Assembly (NCBI GenBank): GCA_963844855.1
Contig: CAWJQP010000009.1
Location: forward strand, 90,828 to 154,827
Direction of reading: 5' to 3'
Origin: DASQDN01 sp963844855
GTDB taxonomy: Bacteria > Acidobacteriota > Terriglobia > Bryobacterales > Bryobacteraceae
DNA length: 64,000 nt
Part shown: positions 9,674 to 16,824 of the stretch, piece after piece
Numbering within the stretch: position 1 is the stretch's first letter
Layout: each line of letters begins with the position of its first letter
Program-made: the position numbers and the translations under genes
Notes under the pieces: model-generated
Told to the model about the DNA's origin: nothing
Databases searched by the model: none
What the model saw: the letters and a program-made list of their open reading frames with translations, nothing else

Positions 9674-10243
9674 ATGGACGAACCGATGCGGGACGTAAAC
9701 GAACCGGAAAACGCCGTCGAGCCAGCCGTCAAATCGAGCGAAGAGAAGCAGGTCGTAGGAATGCGCCTGGCAAAATTCTCCATCGAGCATCCGGTCACGA
9801 TTCTGATGATCTTCGCCTCCTTTATGGTTTTGGGAGGGGTATCGATCAGCCGGATTCCAATCGTCCTGACACCGGATATCAGCTTCCCGTTCGTCAACGT
9901 CTTCGTTCCCTACCCCAATTCGACTCCCGGTCAAGTCTTGGAGTCGATCGCAAAACCGGTCGAAGAAGCGCTTAGCACATTGCCTAATGTTCAAAGGTTG
10001 CAATCGCGATCGGGCGACGATGGCGCGAATGTGAGCATCGGTCTCGAATGGGGTCAGAACGTCGACATGATCCTCGCGGATGTGCGGGAGAAGGTTGACG
10101 GTATTCGCACGGAACTGCCGAACGACGTGCAACGCGTTGCTATCCAGAGTTGGAGTACGAACGACGAACCGATCATCGGTGGCTCAGTTCTCCTCGAGGT
10201 ATCGATCTTCGAAACGCATACGATCTGCTCGAAGCGAAGGTGA
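9674..10243 (+). CDS. RND efflux permease 2, N-terminal fragment
   Basis: A second HAE1-type pump. A hydrophilic extension of about 30 residues rich in Glu/Lys precedes TM1 (FSIEHPVTILMIFASFMVLGGVSISR). The first porter segment follows (PNSTPGQVLESIAKPVEEALSTLPNVQRLQSRSGDDG). The frame changes near 10190 after PIIGGSV; the real sequence continues in the fragment that follows (LEAKVKKPIERIPGVAEVEL). Confidence 0.87.
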   Translation: MDEPMRDVNEPENAVEPAVKSSEEKQVVGMRLAKFSIEHPVTILMIFASFMVLGGVSISRIPIVLTPDISFPFVNVFVPYPNSTPGQVLESIAKPVEEALSTLPNVQRLQSRSGDDGANVSIGLEWGQNVDMILADVREKVDGIRTELPNDVQRVAIQSWSTNDEPIIGGSVLLEVSIFETHTICSKRR

Positions 10244-10572
10244 AGAAGCCGATCGAGCGCATTCCCGGAGTAGCGGAAGTCGAATTGTTTGGCGCTGCAA
10301 GGCGCGAAGTCGATATCTATCTTCGTCTGGATGACGTCAAGCGGCATCGGGTGGACGTAGGATCACTTTTCCGCCGACTGGACAATGCCAATTTAAACGT
10401 GTCTCTCGGCCGTGTTGAAGATAGCTACAGCCGGTATGAGGCGATCACACGTGGAGTCATTCGAGACCTCGAAGACATTAGACAGTTCCCGGCCGACGGC
10501 CGCGGTCTGAAACTACAAGATATTGCCGACATCGTATACGACAAGCCTCTTCGGACAGTGGTCGCCACTTGA
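10150..10572 (+). CDS. RND efflux permease 2, middle fragment
   Basis: Porter-domain segment of pump 2, authentic from about 10195 (LRNAYDLLEAKVKKPIERIP, AEVELFGAARREVDIYLRLD). It ends at a TGA that appears because one base seems missing in ACTTGAACGGC at 10567-10577. With one extra T the protein would read straight on (VVATLNGKHAVGIDIRKTS) into the third fragment. Confidence 0.82.
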   Translation: MEYERRTDHRWLSSPRGIDLRNAYDLLEAKVKKPIERIPGVAEVELFGAARREVDIYLRLDDVKRHRVDVGSLFRRLDNANLNVSLGRVEDSYSRYEAITRGVIRDLEDIRQFPADGRGLKLQDIADIVYDKPLRTVVAT

Positions 10573-12851
10573 ACGGCAAACATGCCGTCGGCATCGATAT
10601 TCGTAAAACTTCTCAAGCGAACACCGTCGAGACGGTTGCAAAGATTCGCGAGAAAATCGAAGAAATCGAGAAGGATCCCGCCCTGAAAGGGACAACCATC
10701 AAGCTATGGTGGGATGCGGGAAAGGAAATCACCAAATCCATCAATGGATTGCTGGAAGCCGGAATCATCGGCGCTTGCCTGGCCGTCTTTATCCTGTTTG
10801 TCTTCCTGCGCAGGCTGGCCCCAACGCTGGTCATCGGCTTCGCGATTCCCTTCTCCATGGTGGGAACCATCGGATTCATGTACCTGATGGGGAAGACGTT
10901 GAACGTGCTTTCCATGATGGGTCTGATGCTCGCTGCGGGCATGCTGGTGGACAACGCGGTCGTCGTCCTCGAATCCATTTATCAAAAGATCGAGAGTGGA
11001 ATGGACCGCGTGACCGCAGCGATTGTGGGAACGAAGGAAGTCCTCAGCGCGGTCGTCGCAGCTACTCTGACATCAATCATAATCTTCGTTCCGCTGGTCT
11101 TCGGGAAGAAGACGAACTTATCGATCTGGCTTGCGGATACGGGAACCTCAATCATCCTCGCTCTGCTGTGCTCACTATTCATTTCGCTGACACTCATCCC
11201 ACTGGCGGTTGCGAAGTTCCTACCCGAGAAACATATCGCGTTCGTCGGGGATAAGAACCGCAAACACAAGTTGCGCGACGGGTACATGAAAACGGTGGGT
11301 TGGTCGGTTCGACATCCCTTCACCGTCGGCTTCGTCATCGTTCCGATCATGATGACGATCGCGTTCATGAACCTCAAGAAGATCCCTGACAATTCTCCTG
11401 AAGCGCAGGATCTTCAGGATCTGACGATCCAATACGAATTCTCAGAAAACTTCCACTACGCCAAGATCGAACGCGATTACGTCGGTCCGGTCGAGAAGTA
11501 CCTGCTCGACAACAAGGACAAGTTCAAGATCAAAGACGTCTCTACCTGGTTCAACAACAATAGCGCGCACACCCAGGTATCGTTCGACAAAGAGAAGGTC
11601 ACACTCGAAGAACTCAAGAACGTGCGCAAAGATATGGCCAAGAATCTCCCGGTCGTGCCCGGAGCGAGCATCAAGCTGGGTCAGCAGGAGGGCGCCGAGA
11701 ACCAGAACTGGCTGGGTGTGAATATCTACGGTGATGACCCCTCGAAACTGCAGGAGTTCGCCACCGAAGCCCGTACGCGATTACGTTCGCGACCCGGTTT
11801 CAATGAGATCCATACGGACTCCGATAAAGGCCGGCAGGAAGTACAGATCCGACTCGATCGCGACCTGGCGAAAAAGTACAATATCTCGTCCCAATCTCTC
11901 GCGAGTATCTTAGGTATCGTTGTTCGTGGCCAGGAGATTCGCGGTTATCGTACTTCCGAAGGAGAAGTCGACATCTGGATGAGACTCCAGGCTAGCGACC
12001 GGAACGACCTGCAGGATTTGCGGTCGATCGTCGTTGGTACGGGTCCGGATGGCAACGATGTCACGCTTCAGCAGGTGGCCAAGCTTGACATCGTCAAAAC
12101 TCCCGGGAACATTCGGCGTGAGGATCGCCGGACGTTCACAATGATGTTCGTCGTCTATGGCGGCGAGAAAAAAGAAGAAGGTAAGAAGATCGTTTCGGAG
12201 GTCATGAATACTCTCGCCTTCCCGCAAGGATATGGTTGGAGCTATGGCTTCTGGACCAAGCGCGAGGAAAAGGAAGATAACGAGTTTCTCTTCAATATCT
12301 TGTTCGCTCTCGCCATGGTCTACTTCCTGATGGCGTCGCTGTTCGAGTCGATTTCGCATCCGTTTTCGATCATGCTCTCACTGCCCTTCGCGATGGTCGG
12401 AGTGGTCGGTACGTTGATACTTACCGGCACGCCAAACAACCTGATGGCTAAGATCGGCCTTATGGTGTTAGTCGGCGTTGTGGTCAATAACGGGATTGTG
12501 TTGATCGATCACATCAACAATCTGCGCAAGCGAGGACTGCCGCGTCACGAAGCCGTGCTCGAGGGCTGCCGCGAGCGATTCCGGCCCATCCTGATGACGG
12601 CCTGTACAACCATCCTTGGGTTAGTTCCACTGGCGTTCGGAACCAGCGGCATTTTCGAACTGCGCTATTTCCCGCTTGCCCGTACTGTGATGGGTGGACT
12701 GATATCCTCAACTGCCCTCACACTCATCGTGCTGCCCGTCTACTACGAGCTATTTGACGATCTAGCCACGTGGGTCAAGCGTATGTGGTATCTCAGCAGT
12801 CCTGCTTCGCCTTCATCCGAGCCTCAGCCTTCTCCCGCAGTGGGAGACTAG
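10569..12851 (+). CDS. RND efflux permease 2, C-terminal fragment
   Basis: The largest piece of pump 2 (760 residues). TM2-TM6 include GLMLAAGMLVDNAVVVLES, the TM4 proton-relay block. A second porter region (HTQVSFDKEKVTLEELKNVR...GQEIRGYRTSEGEVDIWMR) precedes TM8-TM12 (LFALAMVYFLMASLFESISH, IGLMVLVGVVVNNGIVLIDH, PILMTACTTILGLVPLAFG). Summed with the other fragments the pump is about 1060 residues. No TolC-like gene follows; a RAYT element starts 20 bases after the stop. Confidence 0.9.
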   Translation: MNGKHAVGIDIRKTSQANTVETVAKIREKIEEIEKDPALKGTTIKLWWDAGKEITKSINGLLEAGIIGACLAVFILFVFLRRLAPTLVIGFAIPFSMVGTIGFMYLMGKTLNVLSMMGLMLAAGMLVDNAVVVLESIYQKIESGMDRVTAAIVGTKEVLSAVVAATLTSIIIFVPLVFGKKTNLSIWLADTGTSIILALLCSLFISLTLIPLAVAKFLPEKHIAFVGDKNRKHKLRDGYMKTVGWSVRHPFTVGFVIVPIMMTIAFMNLKKIPDNSPEAQDLQDLTIQYEFSENFHYAKIERDYVGPVEKYLLDNKDKFKIKDVSTWFNNNSAHTQVSFDKEKVTLEELKNVRKDMAKNLPVVPGASIKLGQQEGAENQNWLGVNIYGDDPSKLQEFATEARTRLRSRPGFNEIHTDSDKGRQEVQIRLDRDLAKKYNISSQSLASILGIVVRGQEIRGYRTSEGEVDIWMRLQASDRNDLQDLRSIVVGTGPDGNDVTLQQVAKLDIVKTPGNIRREDRRTFTMMFVVYGGEKKEEGKKIVSEVMNTLAFPQGYGWSYGFWTKREEKEDNEFLFNILFALAMVYFLMASLFESISHPFSIMLSLPFAMVGVVGTLILTGTPNNLMAKIGLMVLVGVVVNNGIVLIDHINNLRKRGLPRHEAVLEGCRERFRPILMTACTTILGLVPLAFGTSGIFELRYFPLARTVMGGLISSTALTLIVLPVYYELFDDLATWVKRMWYLSSPASPSSEPQPSPAVGD

Positions 12852-12870
12852 AGGCTATGCCACTTACTTT

Positions 12871-12913
12871 GTGGGGCAGACGTCCACGTCTGCGCCGGAC
12901 CTCCAGGTCCGGT
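12871..12913. repeat. REP-like compound palindrome, left end of RAYT module
   Basis: Two adjacent perfect palindromes, each an 8-bp stem with a two-base loop: GCAGACGTCCACGTCTGC at 12877-12894 and CCGGACCTCCAGGTCCGG at 12896-12913. They are preceded by TGTGGGGC at 12871. The TGTGGGGCAGACGT end reappears inverted at the far end of the RAYT gene (13502-13544). Confidence 0.85.
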
Positions 12914-12921
12914 CTTCTCTA

Positions 12922-13545
12922 TCACGCACGAGCCGCACTGGACCAGGGAAAGGCTTCGAACTCCTCGACAAGGCCAGCATTGACCGGATTACTGACAATG
13001 TATCTTTCAATGTTTCGAAATTCCTGTGCCGACTCGACCAAGTGATCGTAGCTCTCATCCTGCCAAAACGCCTGCCCCGCCCGGCCCAGCAGTTTGTTCG
13101 CCTGGCGAGCGCTGTAGCCTTTCAGCCGGCGGAGGAAGGTAGGGACATTCGTCAGTGGTGTAATGAGCATATGCACGTGATTGGGCATGATTACCCATGC
13201 ATGCAGATCATAATCCGCCATCGCACAGTGCAGAATAGAATCGCGAGCGACTCTGGCAATCTCCGGCCGCTGGAGATAGACAGCTCCAAAGCGACCGGCG
13301 TCGAGCAGTCGGTCCATGGCAACGAAGGCTTGGCCGGAGGTCATGGACTCGGGCGGAAACTGCCGGCCAGCCGGCAGGCTGCCATGCAAACGAAATGTCA
13401 CGAACAGCGGTTGCCCGATCGCGTAGCGATGAGGAAGTCGTCGCCTCGAAAAGTCCACCTCCTTGATAGTCCGCGTATGCTCCAGGAAATCTCTGCGGAA
13501 TGCGGGTCTGGAGACCCGCCGCAGACGTGGACGTCTGCCCCACAA
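12922..13545 (-). CDS. REP-associated tyrosine transposase (RAYT, Y1/HUH type)
   Basis: Single-strand-specific transposase of the IS200-like TnpA_REP family, which nicks REP hairpins through a catalytic Tyr. The HUH block is in VIMPNHVHMLITPL and the candidate Tyr is in FWQDESYDHLV. It is followed by the family motif RNIERYIVSNPVNAGLV and a WSS near the C-terminus. The open frame begins with a TTG inside the right-hand palindrome, so the first about 23 residues are encoded by the repeat itself; the true start is probably downstream but has no clear ribosome-binding site. The gene lies between two palindromic ends in the gap between the efflux operon and the thioredoxin-like gene. Confidence 0.88.
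   Translation of the reverse strand: MWGRRPRLRRVSRPAFRRDFLEHTRTIKEVDFSRRRLPHRYAIGQPLFVTFRLHGSLPAGRQFPPESMTSGQAFVAMDRLLDAGRFGAVYLQRPEIARVARDSILHCAMADYDLHAWVIMPNHVHMLITPLTNVPTFLRRLKGYSARQANKLLGRAGQAFWQDESYDHLVESAQEFRNIERYIVSNPVNAGLVEEFEAFPWSSAARA
13502..13544. repeat. REP-like compound palindrome, right end of RAYT module
   Basis: Inverted counterpart of 12871-12913: GCGGGTCTGGAGACCCGC at 13502-13519 and GCAGACGTGGACGTCTGC at 13521-13538, then GCCCCACA. The outer palindrome is identical (inverted) to the left one. The inner one keeps the architecture but has a different stem sequence. It ends 34 bases before the ATG chosen for the next gene. Confidence 0.85.
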
Positions 13546-13577
13546 GACTGAAAATGCGTCGTTTTACCATAGTCTGT

Positions 13578-14834
13578 ATGCACACTCGTTGGCGTTTTGT
13601 TCTGGCAGCGATCATAGGCTTGTCGTTATTTAGCGCGGCGCCCTCGCCTGCCCAGGACGAAGATACGATCGACTGGTTCGACAATTACGAGAAAGCGGTT
13701 CAGGAAGCGAAGCGAACGAATAAGCCGATCTTCCTCGAGTTCCGCTGCGAGGCTTGAATCGCCGGTCGTACTTTTGACGCACAGGTTGTGCTGTCACCGA
13801 AAACCTCACCCCGCGGCAAGTTGATGACGCAGTACGTGTGCGTGCGCATCCCTCGGATGGATAACGTCGACGTCGGTCTATTCGACTACGATCGTTACAA
13901 CACGCTCTACTTCTTTCTCATGAATGCGGACGAGCATATTTATACGCGCTATGGCGGCCGCGATTCCACTTCGCAAGACAGCCATTTAAGCCTCGACAGC
14001 CTGGAACTTGCACTGAAAAAGGGCGTGGAACTCCATGAGGATTACAAGGCAGGCAAGATTGAGCGCACGCCACGACCGAAACCGGTTTTGCCTCGCGAGA
14101 ATCCGCTATTGGTAGAGAGGACTTTCGCTCGAAACGTGTGCGTGGAATGCCATCTGATCGGCGACTTCCAGTTGCAGTTGCGCGAACAGGAAGGCAAACT
14201 CGATAAGCTCTCCGAGATGTTCCGTTCGCCGAATCTGAAGACGATCGGCATCAATCTCGACATACCAAAAGGATTGGTCGTAAAAGATGCGCAAGGACCG
14301 GCGAGCGCAGCTGGGATGAAACCCGGTGACACAATTGCCAAGATCGAGAAGACACCGGTCTGGACGTTTGCTGATCTGCAGTATCGCTACGACAAGGTTC
14401 CGCGCGATTCCAAACAGATTCAACTCACCGTCCAACGCGATGGAGCGCCTTTCGACCTGGCGATAGCGTTACCGCCGCGCTGGTGGCTGACGGACATCCG
14501 CTATCGCCAACTCACGGTTGATCCACGAGCCTACTTTGAGTCCCGTCCGCTGACCGACAACGAAAAGAAACAAAACGATCTCCCGGTGGATGGATTTGCG
14601 AGCCGTGTAAGCCACGTGGATGGCTTCGCCCAGACCATGAAAAGCCATGACTTACGAGTCGGCGATATCATTTTCGGTGTGGATGGTGTCCAGCGTGATG
14701 AGCACGCGAATACGGCTGAGCTCTACATCCGCCTGCGAAAGACTGCCGGCGATTCCGTAACCGTCGATGTCCTCCGTGACGGGAAGCGATTCCAGATGCC
14801 GGTGAAAACATTCCGAATGAGTTTTAGAAAATGA
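13578..14834 (+). CDS. candidate selenoprotein: secreted thioredoxin-like protein with CxxU, CxxCH and PDZ domains
   Basis: One continuous frame of 418 codons is interrupted only by TGA at 13755-13757 (codon 60); no base needs to be added or removed to read through. Order: signal peptide (RWRFVLAAIIGLSLFSAAPSPAQ); thioredoxin-like fold start (AVQEAKRTNKPIFLEFRCEA); the TGA; IAGRTFDAQVV; CxxCH at residues 188-192 (VCVECH, a possible haem c site); then two PDZ-like domains (PASAAGMKPGDTIAKI; SHDLRVGDIIFGVDG). Reading TGA as selenocysteine gives C57-E-A-U60, the redox position of thioredoxin-like proteins. A hairpin of bacterial SECIS type lies just downstream. The start is ambiguous: ATG 13554 would lengthen the n-region. 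The stop overlaps the next start (ATGA). Alternatives: a nonsense mutation or a substitution error in a Cys codon. Confidence 0.72.
13755..13796 (+). promoter_or_regulatory. putative bacterial SECIS element with its UGA codon
   Basis: After the UGA (13755-13757) the RNA can fold a hairpin. GCACA (13779-13783) pairs with UGUGC (13787-13791) around the loop GGU (13784-13786). The stem is extended by UGAC (13775-13778) pairing with GUCA (13793-13796), with U13792 bulged: nine base pairs in all. The loop starts with G and lies 26 bases after the UGA. To my knowledge this is inside the spacing seen for bacterial SECIS elements, and a GGU loop resembles the SelB-contacted loop of E. coli fdhF. Inference from sequence only. 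Confidence 0.6.
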
Positions 14835-15340
14835 TGAACACGCTACGCTGGTCTTTATTGCTATTGGCTATAGCGGCTCAGGCCGCCGAAGTGACACATG
14901 ACGGTAAGGTCGTCCTGAGCTATCGTGCCCAGTGGGACGGGGATTACCTCGTCGTCCGCGCGGCGATCGAGCCGGGCTGGCATACATTCGTGATGGACAA
15001 CCAGGAGCGCCAGAAGGAAAAGCTTAAGGGCAAGCCGTCGCTCGGCATTGAAAAGAGCACTGAGATTACCGTAGAAGGTCTGAACCCGACAGGCCCGTGG
15101 TTACAAAGCGAACCCAAGGATTTCTCGAAACCTGAGCTTCGCTGGTACAGTTGGGGCTTCGAACGCGACGCCGTATTCGCCACAAAGGCAAAGCGAGCGG
15201 GCCAGGGACCGGCGAAAGTCGGCATTCAGGGCCAAGCCTGTTCCGGCGATATCTGCAAGAACATCGATGTCGAGATTCCTGTGCCATCAGGCAAACAGGC
15301 GTCCGGATTGGATTTGAAAAGCCTTACTCCGGTTCGCTAG
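14831..15340 (+). CDS. DsbD-alpha-like periplasmic thiol-disulfide protein
   Basis: A 169-residue exported protein (signal RWSLLLLAIAAQAAE) that resembles the N-terminal immunoglobulin-like domain of DsbD (PF11412-type). The family features are AAIEPGWHTFVMD near the start and a two-cysteine loop QACSGDICKN near the C-terminus that would take electrons from a partner and pass them on. The transmembrane and C-terminal thioredoxin domains of full DsbD are missing. The ATG overlaps the upstream stop (ATGA), so it is translationally coupled to the CxxU protein, a likely redox partner. Its stop overlaps that of the convergent sulfatase. Confidence 0.78.
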   Translation: MMNTLRWSLLLLAIAAQAAEVTHDGKVVLSYRAQWDGDYLVVRAAIEPGWHTFVMDNQERQKEKLKGKPSLGIEKSTEITVEGLNPTGPWLQSEPKDFSKPELRWYSWGFERDAVFATKAKRAGQGPAKVGIQGQACSGDICKNIDVEIPVPSGKQASGLDLKSLTPVR

Positions 15341-16722
15341 TTTTCGACAAGTGGCAGCGAACCCACCGGTGTCTGTTGCACCCGCCTGGACAGCGTCTCG
15401 CGCCACGCCTCGCGCACCGGTTGTGGGAACGACGAGAGCAGGTTCTCAACGCGCCGCTGCAAATCGATGATTAGCTCTCTTTTCTCGGGAGCTCGATCAT
15501 AGCTTTCGCCGGGGTCGTTGTCGACGTGGTAAAGCTCAGGATTGGCTAGCGGCAGATTGAGGCGGCCGCCTGGAGGATCCACCGTCCACGGATTTGTGTT
15601 GTAGCGGGAAAGGTGCAGTTTCCAGGGACCCCATCGAACACACTGCACGTTCCAACTATCAAAAAACAACAGAATTTCGCGTTCGATATACGGTCGCTCG
15701 CCGCTCAGCATCGGCCAGATGTCCACGCCGTCGACAGATCCGGAGGCTGCGCCTGTCAACCGTGCAATAGTCGGCAGGAGATCCATCGTCGAGCCGATTC
15801 CTTCCGCCACGCTGCCTTCCGGGATGCTTCCCGGGAAACGAGCGATGCACGGTACGCGAACTCCACCTTCGTAAGTCGATCCTTTTCGACCTGCGAGATT
15901 GCCGGTGCTGCCCTGATACCAAGGGCCATTGTCACTGGTGAAGACCACTAATGTCTGCTCGTCAAGGCCGTTGTCTTTCACCGCTTTCAGAACCTCACCG
16001 ACGCTCCAGTCGAGTTCCATGACCACATCGCCATAGATACCCAGTTCGGATTTGCCGGCAAAGCGCTCGGAAGGGGCCAGAGGTATGTGAGGAGCGGTAT
16101 GCGCCAGATACAAGAAGAATGGACGTTCTTTGCTACGACCGATGAAATCGACCGCCTGATCGGTAAATCGTGTGGTGAGACTGGTTTGCCGCGGCGCAGC
16201 GTCTACAACGTTTGCATCCCGAAGGACGGGTAGCGGGTACATATCGTTGCTGTAAGGTACGCCGTAGTACTCGTCGAAGCCGTGAACATTCGGCGTGCAT
16301 CCCGGTACTGTTCCGAGGTGCCATTTGCCGATGCAGCCGGTTCGGTAGCCCTGTTCTTTCAGGATTTTCGGGATTGTCTGCTCGTATGTCTGCAGCCCGG
16401 AATTGGCGCTGGGCATCAGTACATTAACGACACCGGATCGCGCCGGGTAGCGACCAGTGAGTAGCGCCGCCCGCGACGGCGAACACACGGCACTAGCCGA
16501 GTAGAACCGCGTCAGTCGGGTACCCTCTCGCGCCATTTTGTCGAGATTCGGTGTCGGAATCGAAGATCCGTAACACCCGAGATCACCGTACCCTAAGTCA
16601 TCCGCAAGAATGACGATGATGTTCGGCCCTTTTCGACTTTGGCCGCCGAGAATAGTCGATGATAGAACTCCACCCAGAGCGCGCACAAAGGCGCGCCTAC
16701 CCAACCCCGCTTGCTGCTCCAA
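15337..16722 (-). CDS. sulfatase (arylsulfatase family), exported
   Basis: A 461-residue sulfatase. Metal block NIIVILADDLGYGDLGCYG; formylglycine signature CSPSRAALLTGR, whose Cys must be oxidised by a sulfatase-maturating enzyme; GCIGKWHLG; PFFLYLAHTAPHIPL; TSDNGPWYQGS. An N-terminal twin-arginine-like signal (GRRAFVRALGGVLSSTILGG) suggests export. It would release sulfate from organic sulfate esters. No maturase gene is in the window. It lies upstream of nothing co-directional within 100 bases except the arylsulfotransferase, which ends 102 bases before its start. Confidence 0.9.
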   Translation of the reverse strand: MEQQAGLGRRAFVRALGGVLSSTILGGQSRKGPNIIVILADDLGYGDLGCYGSSIPTPNLDKMAREGTRLTRFYSASAVCSPSRAALLTGRYPARSGVVNVLMPSANSGLQTYEQTIPKILKEQGYRTGCIGKWHLGTVPGCTPNVHGFDEYYGVPYSNDMYPLPVLRDANVVDAAPRQTSLTTRFTDQAVDFIGRSKERPFFLYLAHTAPHIPLAPSERFAGKSELGIYGDVVMELDWSVGEVLKAVKDNGLDEQTLVVFTSDNGPWYQGSTGNLAGRKGSTYEGGVRVPCIARFPGSIPEGSVAEGIGSTMDLLPTIARLTGAASGSVDGVDIWPMLSGERPYIEREILLFFDSWNVQCVRWGPWKLHLSRYNTNPWTVDPPGGRLNLPLANPELYHVDNDPGESYDRAPEKRELIIDLQRRVENLLSSFPQPVREAWRETLSRRVQQTPVGSLPLVEN

Positions 16723-16824
16723 ACCCGCTCCTGCTGTCTACGGCTGGATTATTGTACCTCGTTCGCGGCAGGCGGAGCTATACCCTCCGAGGGGTACGAA
16801 GAGAAGGTCAATTTGGGGCGGCGG

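Noticed and set aside
12871..13551. 226-residue plus-strand open frame over the RAYT
   Set aside because: The minus strand carries the HUH and Tyr motifs; the plus frame is a shadow with the palindromes in it.
13755..13757. Nonsense mutation as sole explanation of the TGA
   Set aside because: Cannot be excluded, but the CxxU position, in-frame continuation and hairpin together make selenocysteine the better hypothesis. Left open.
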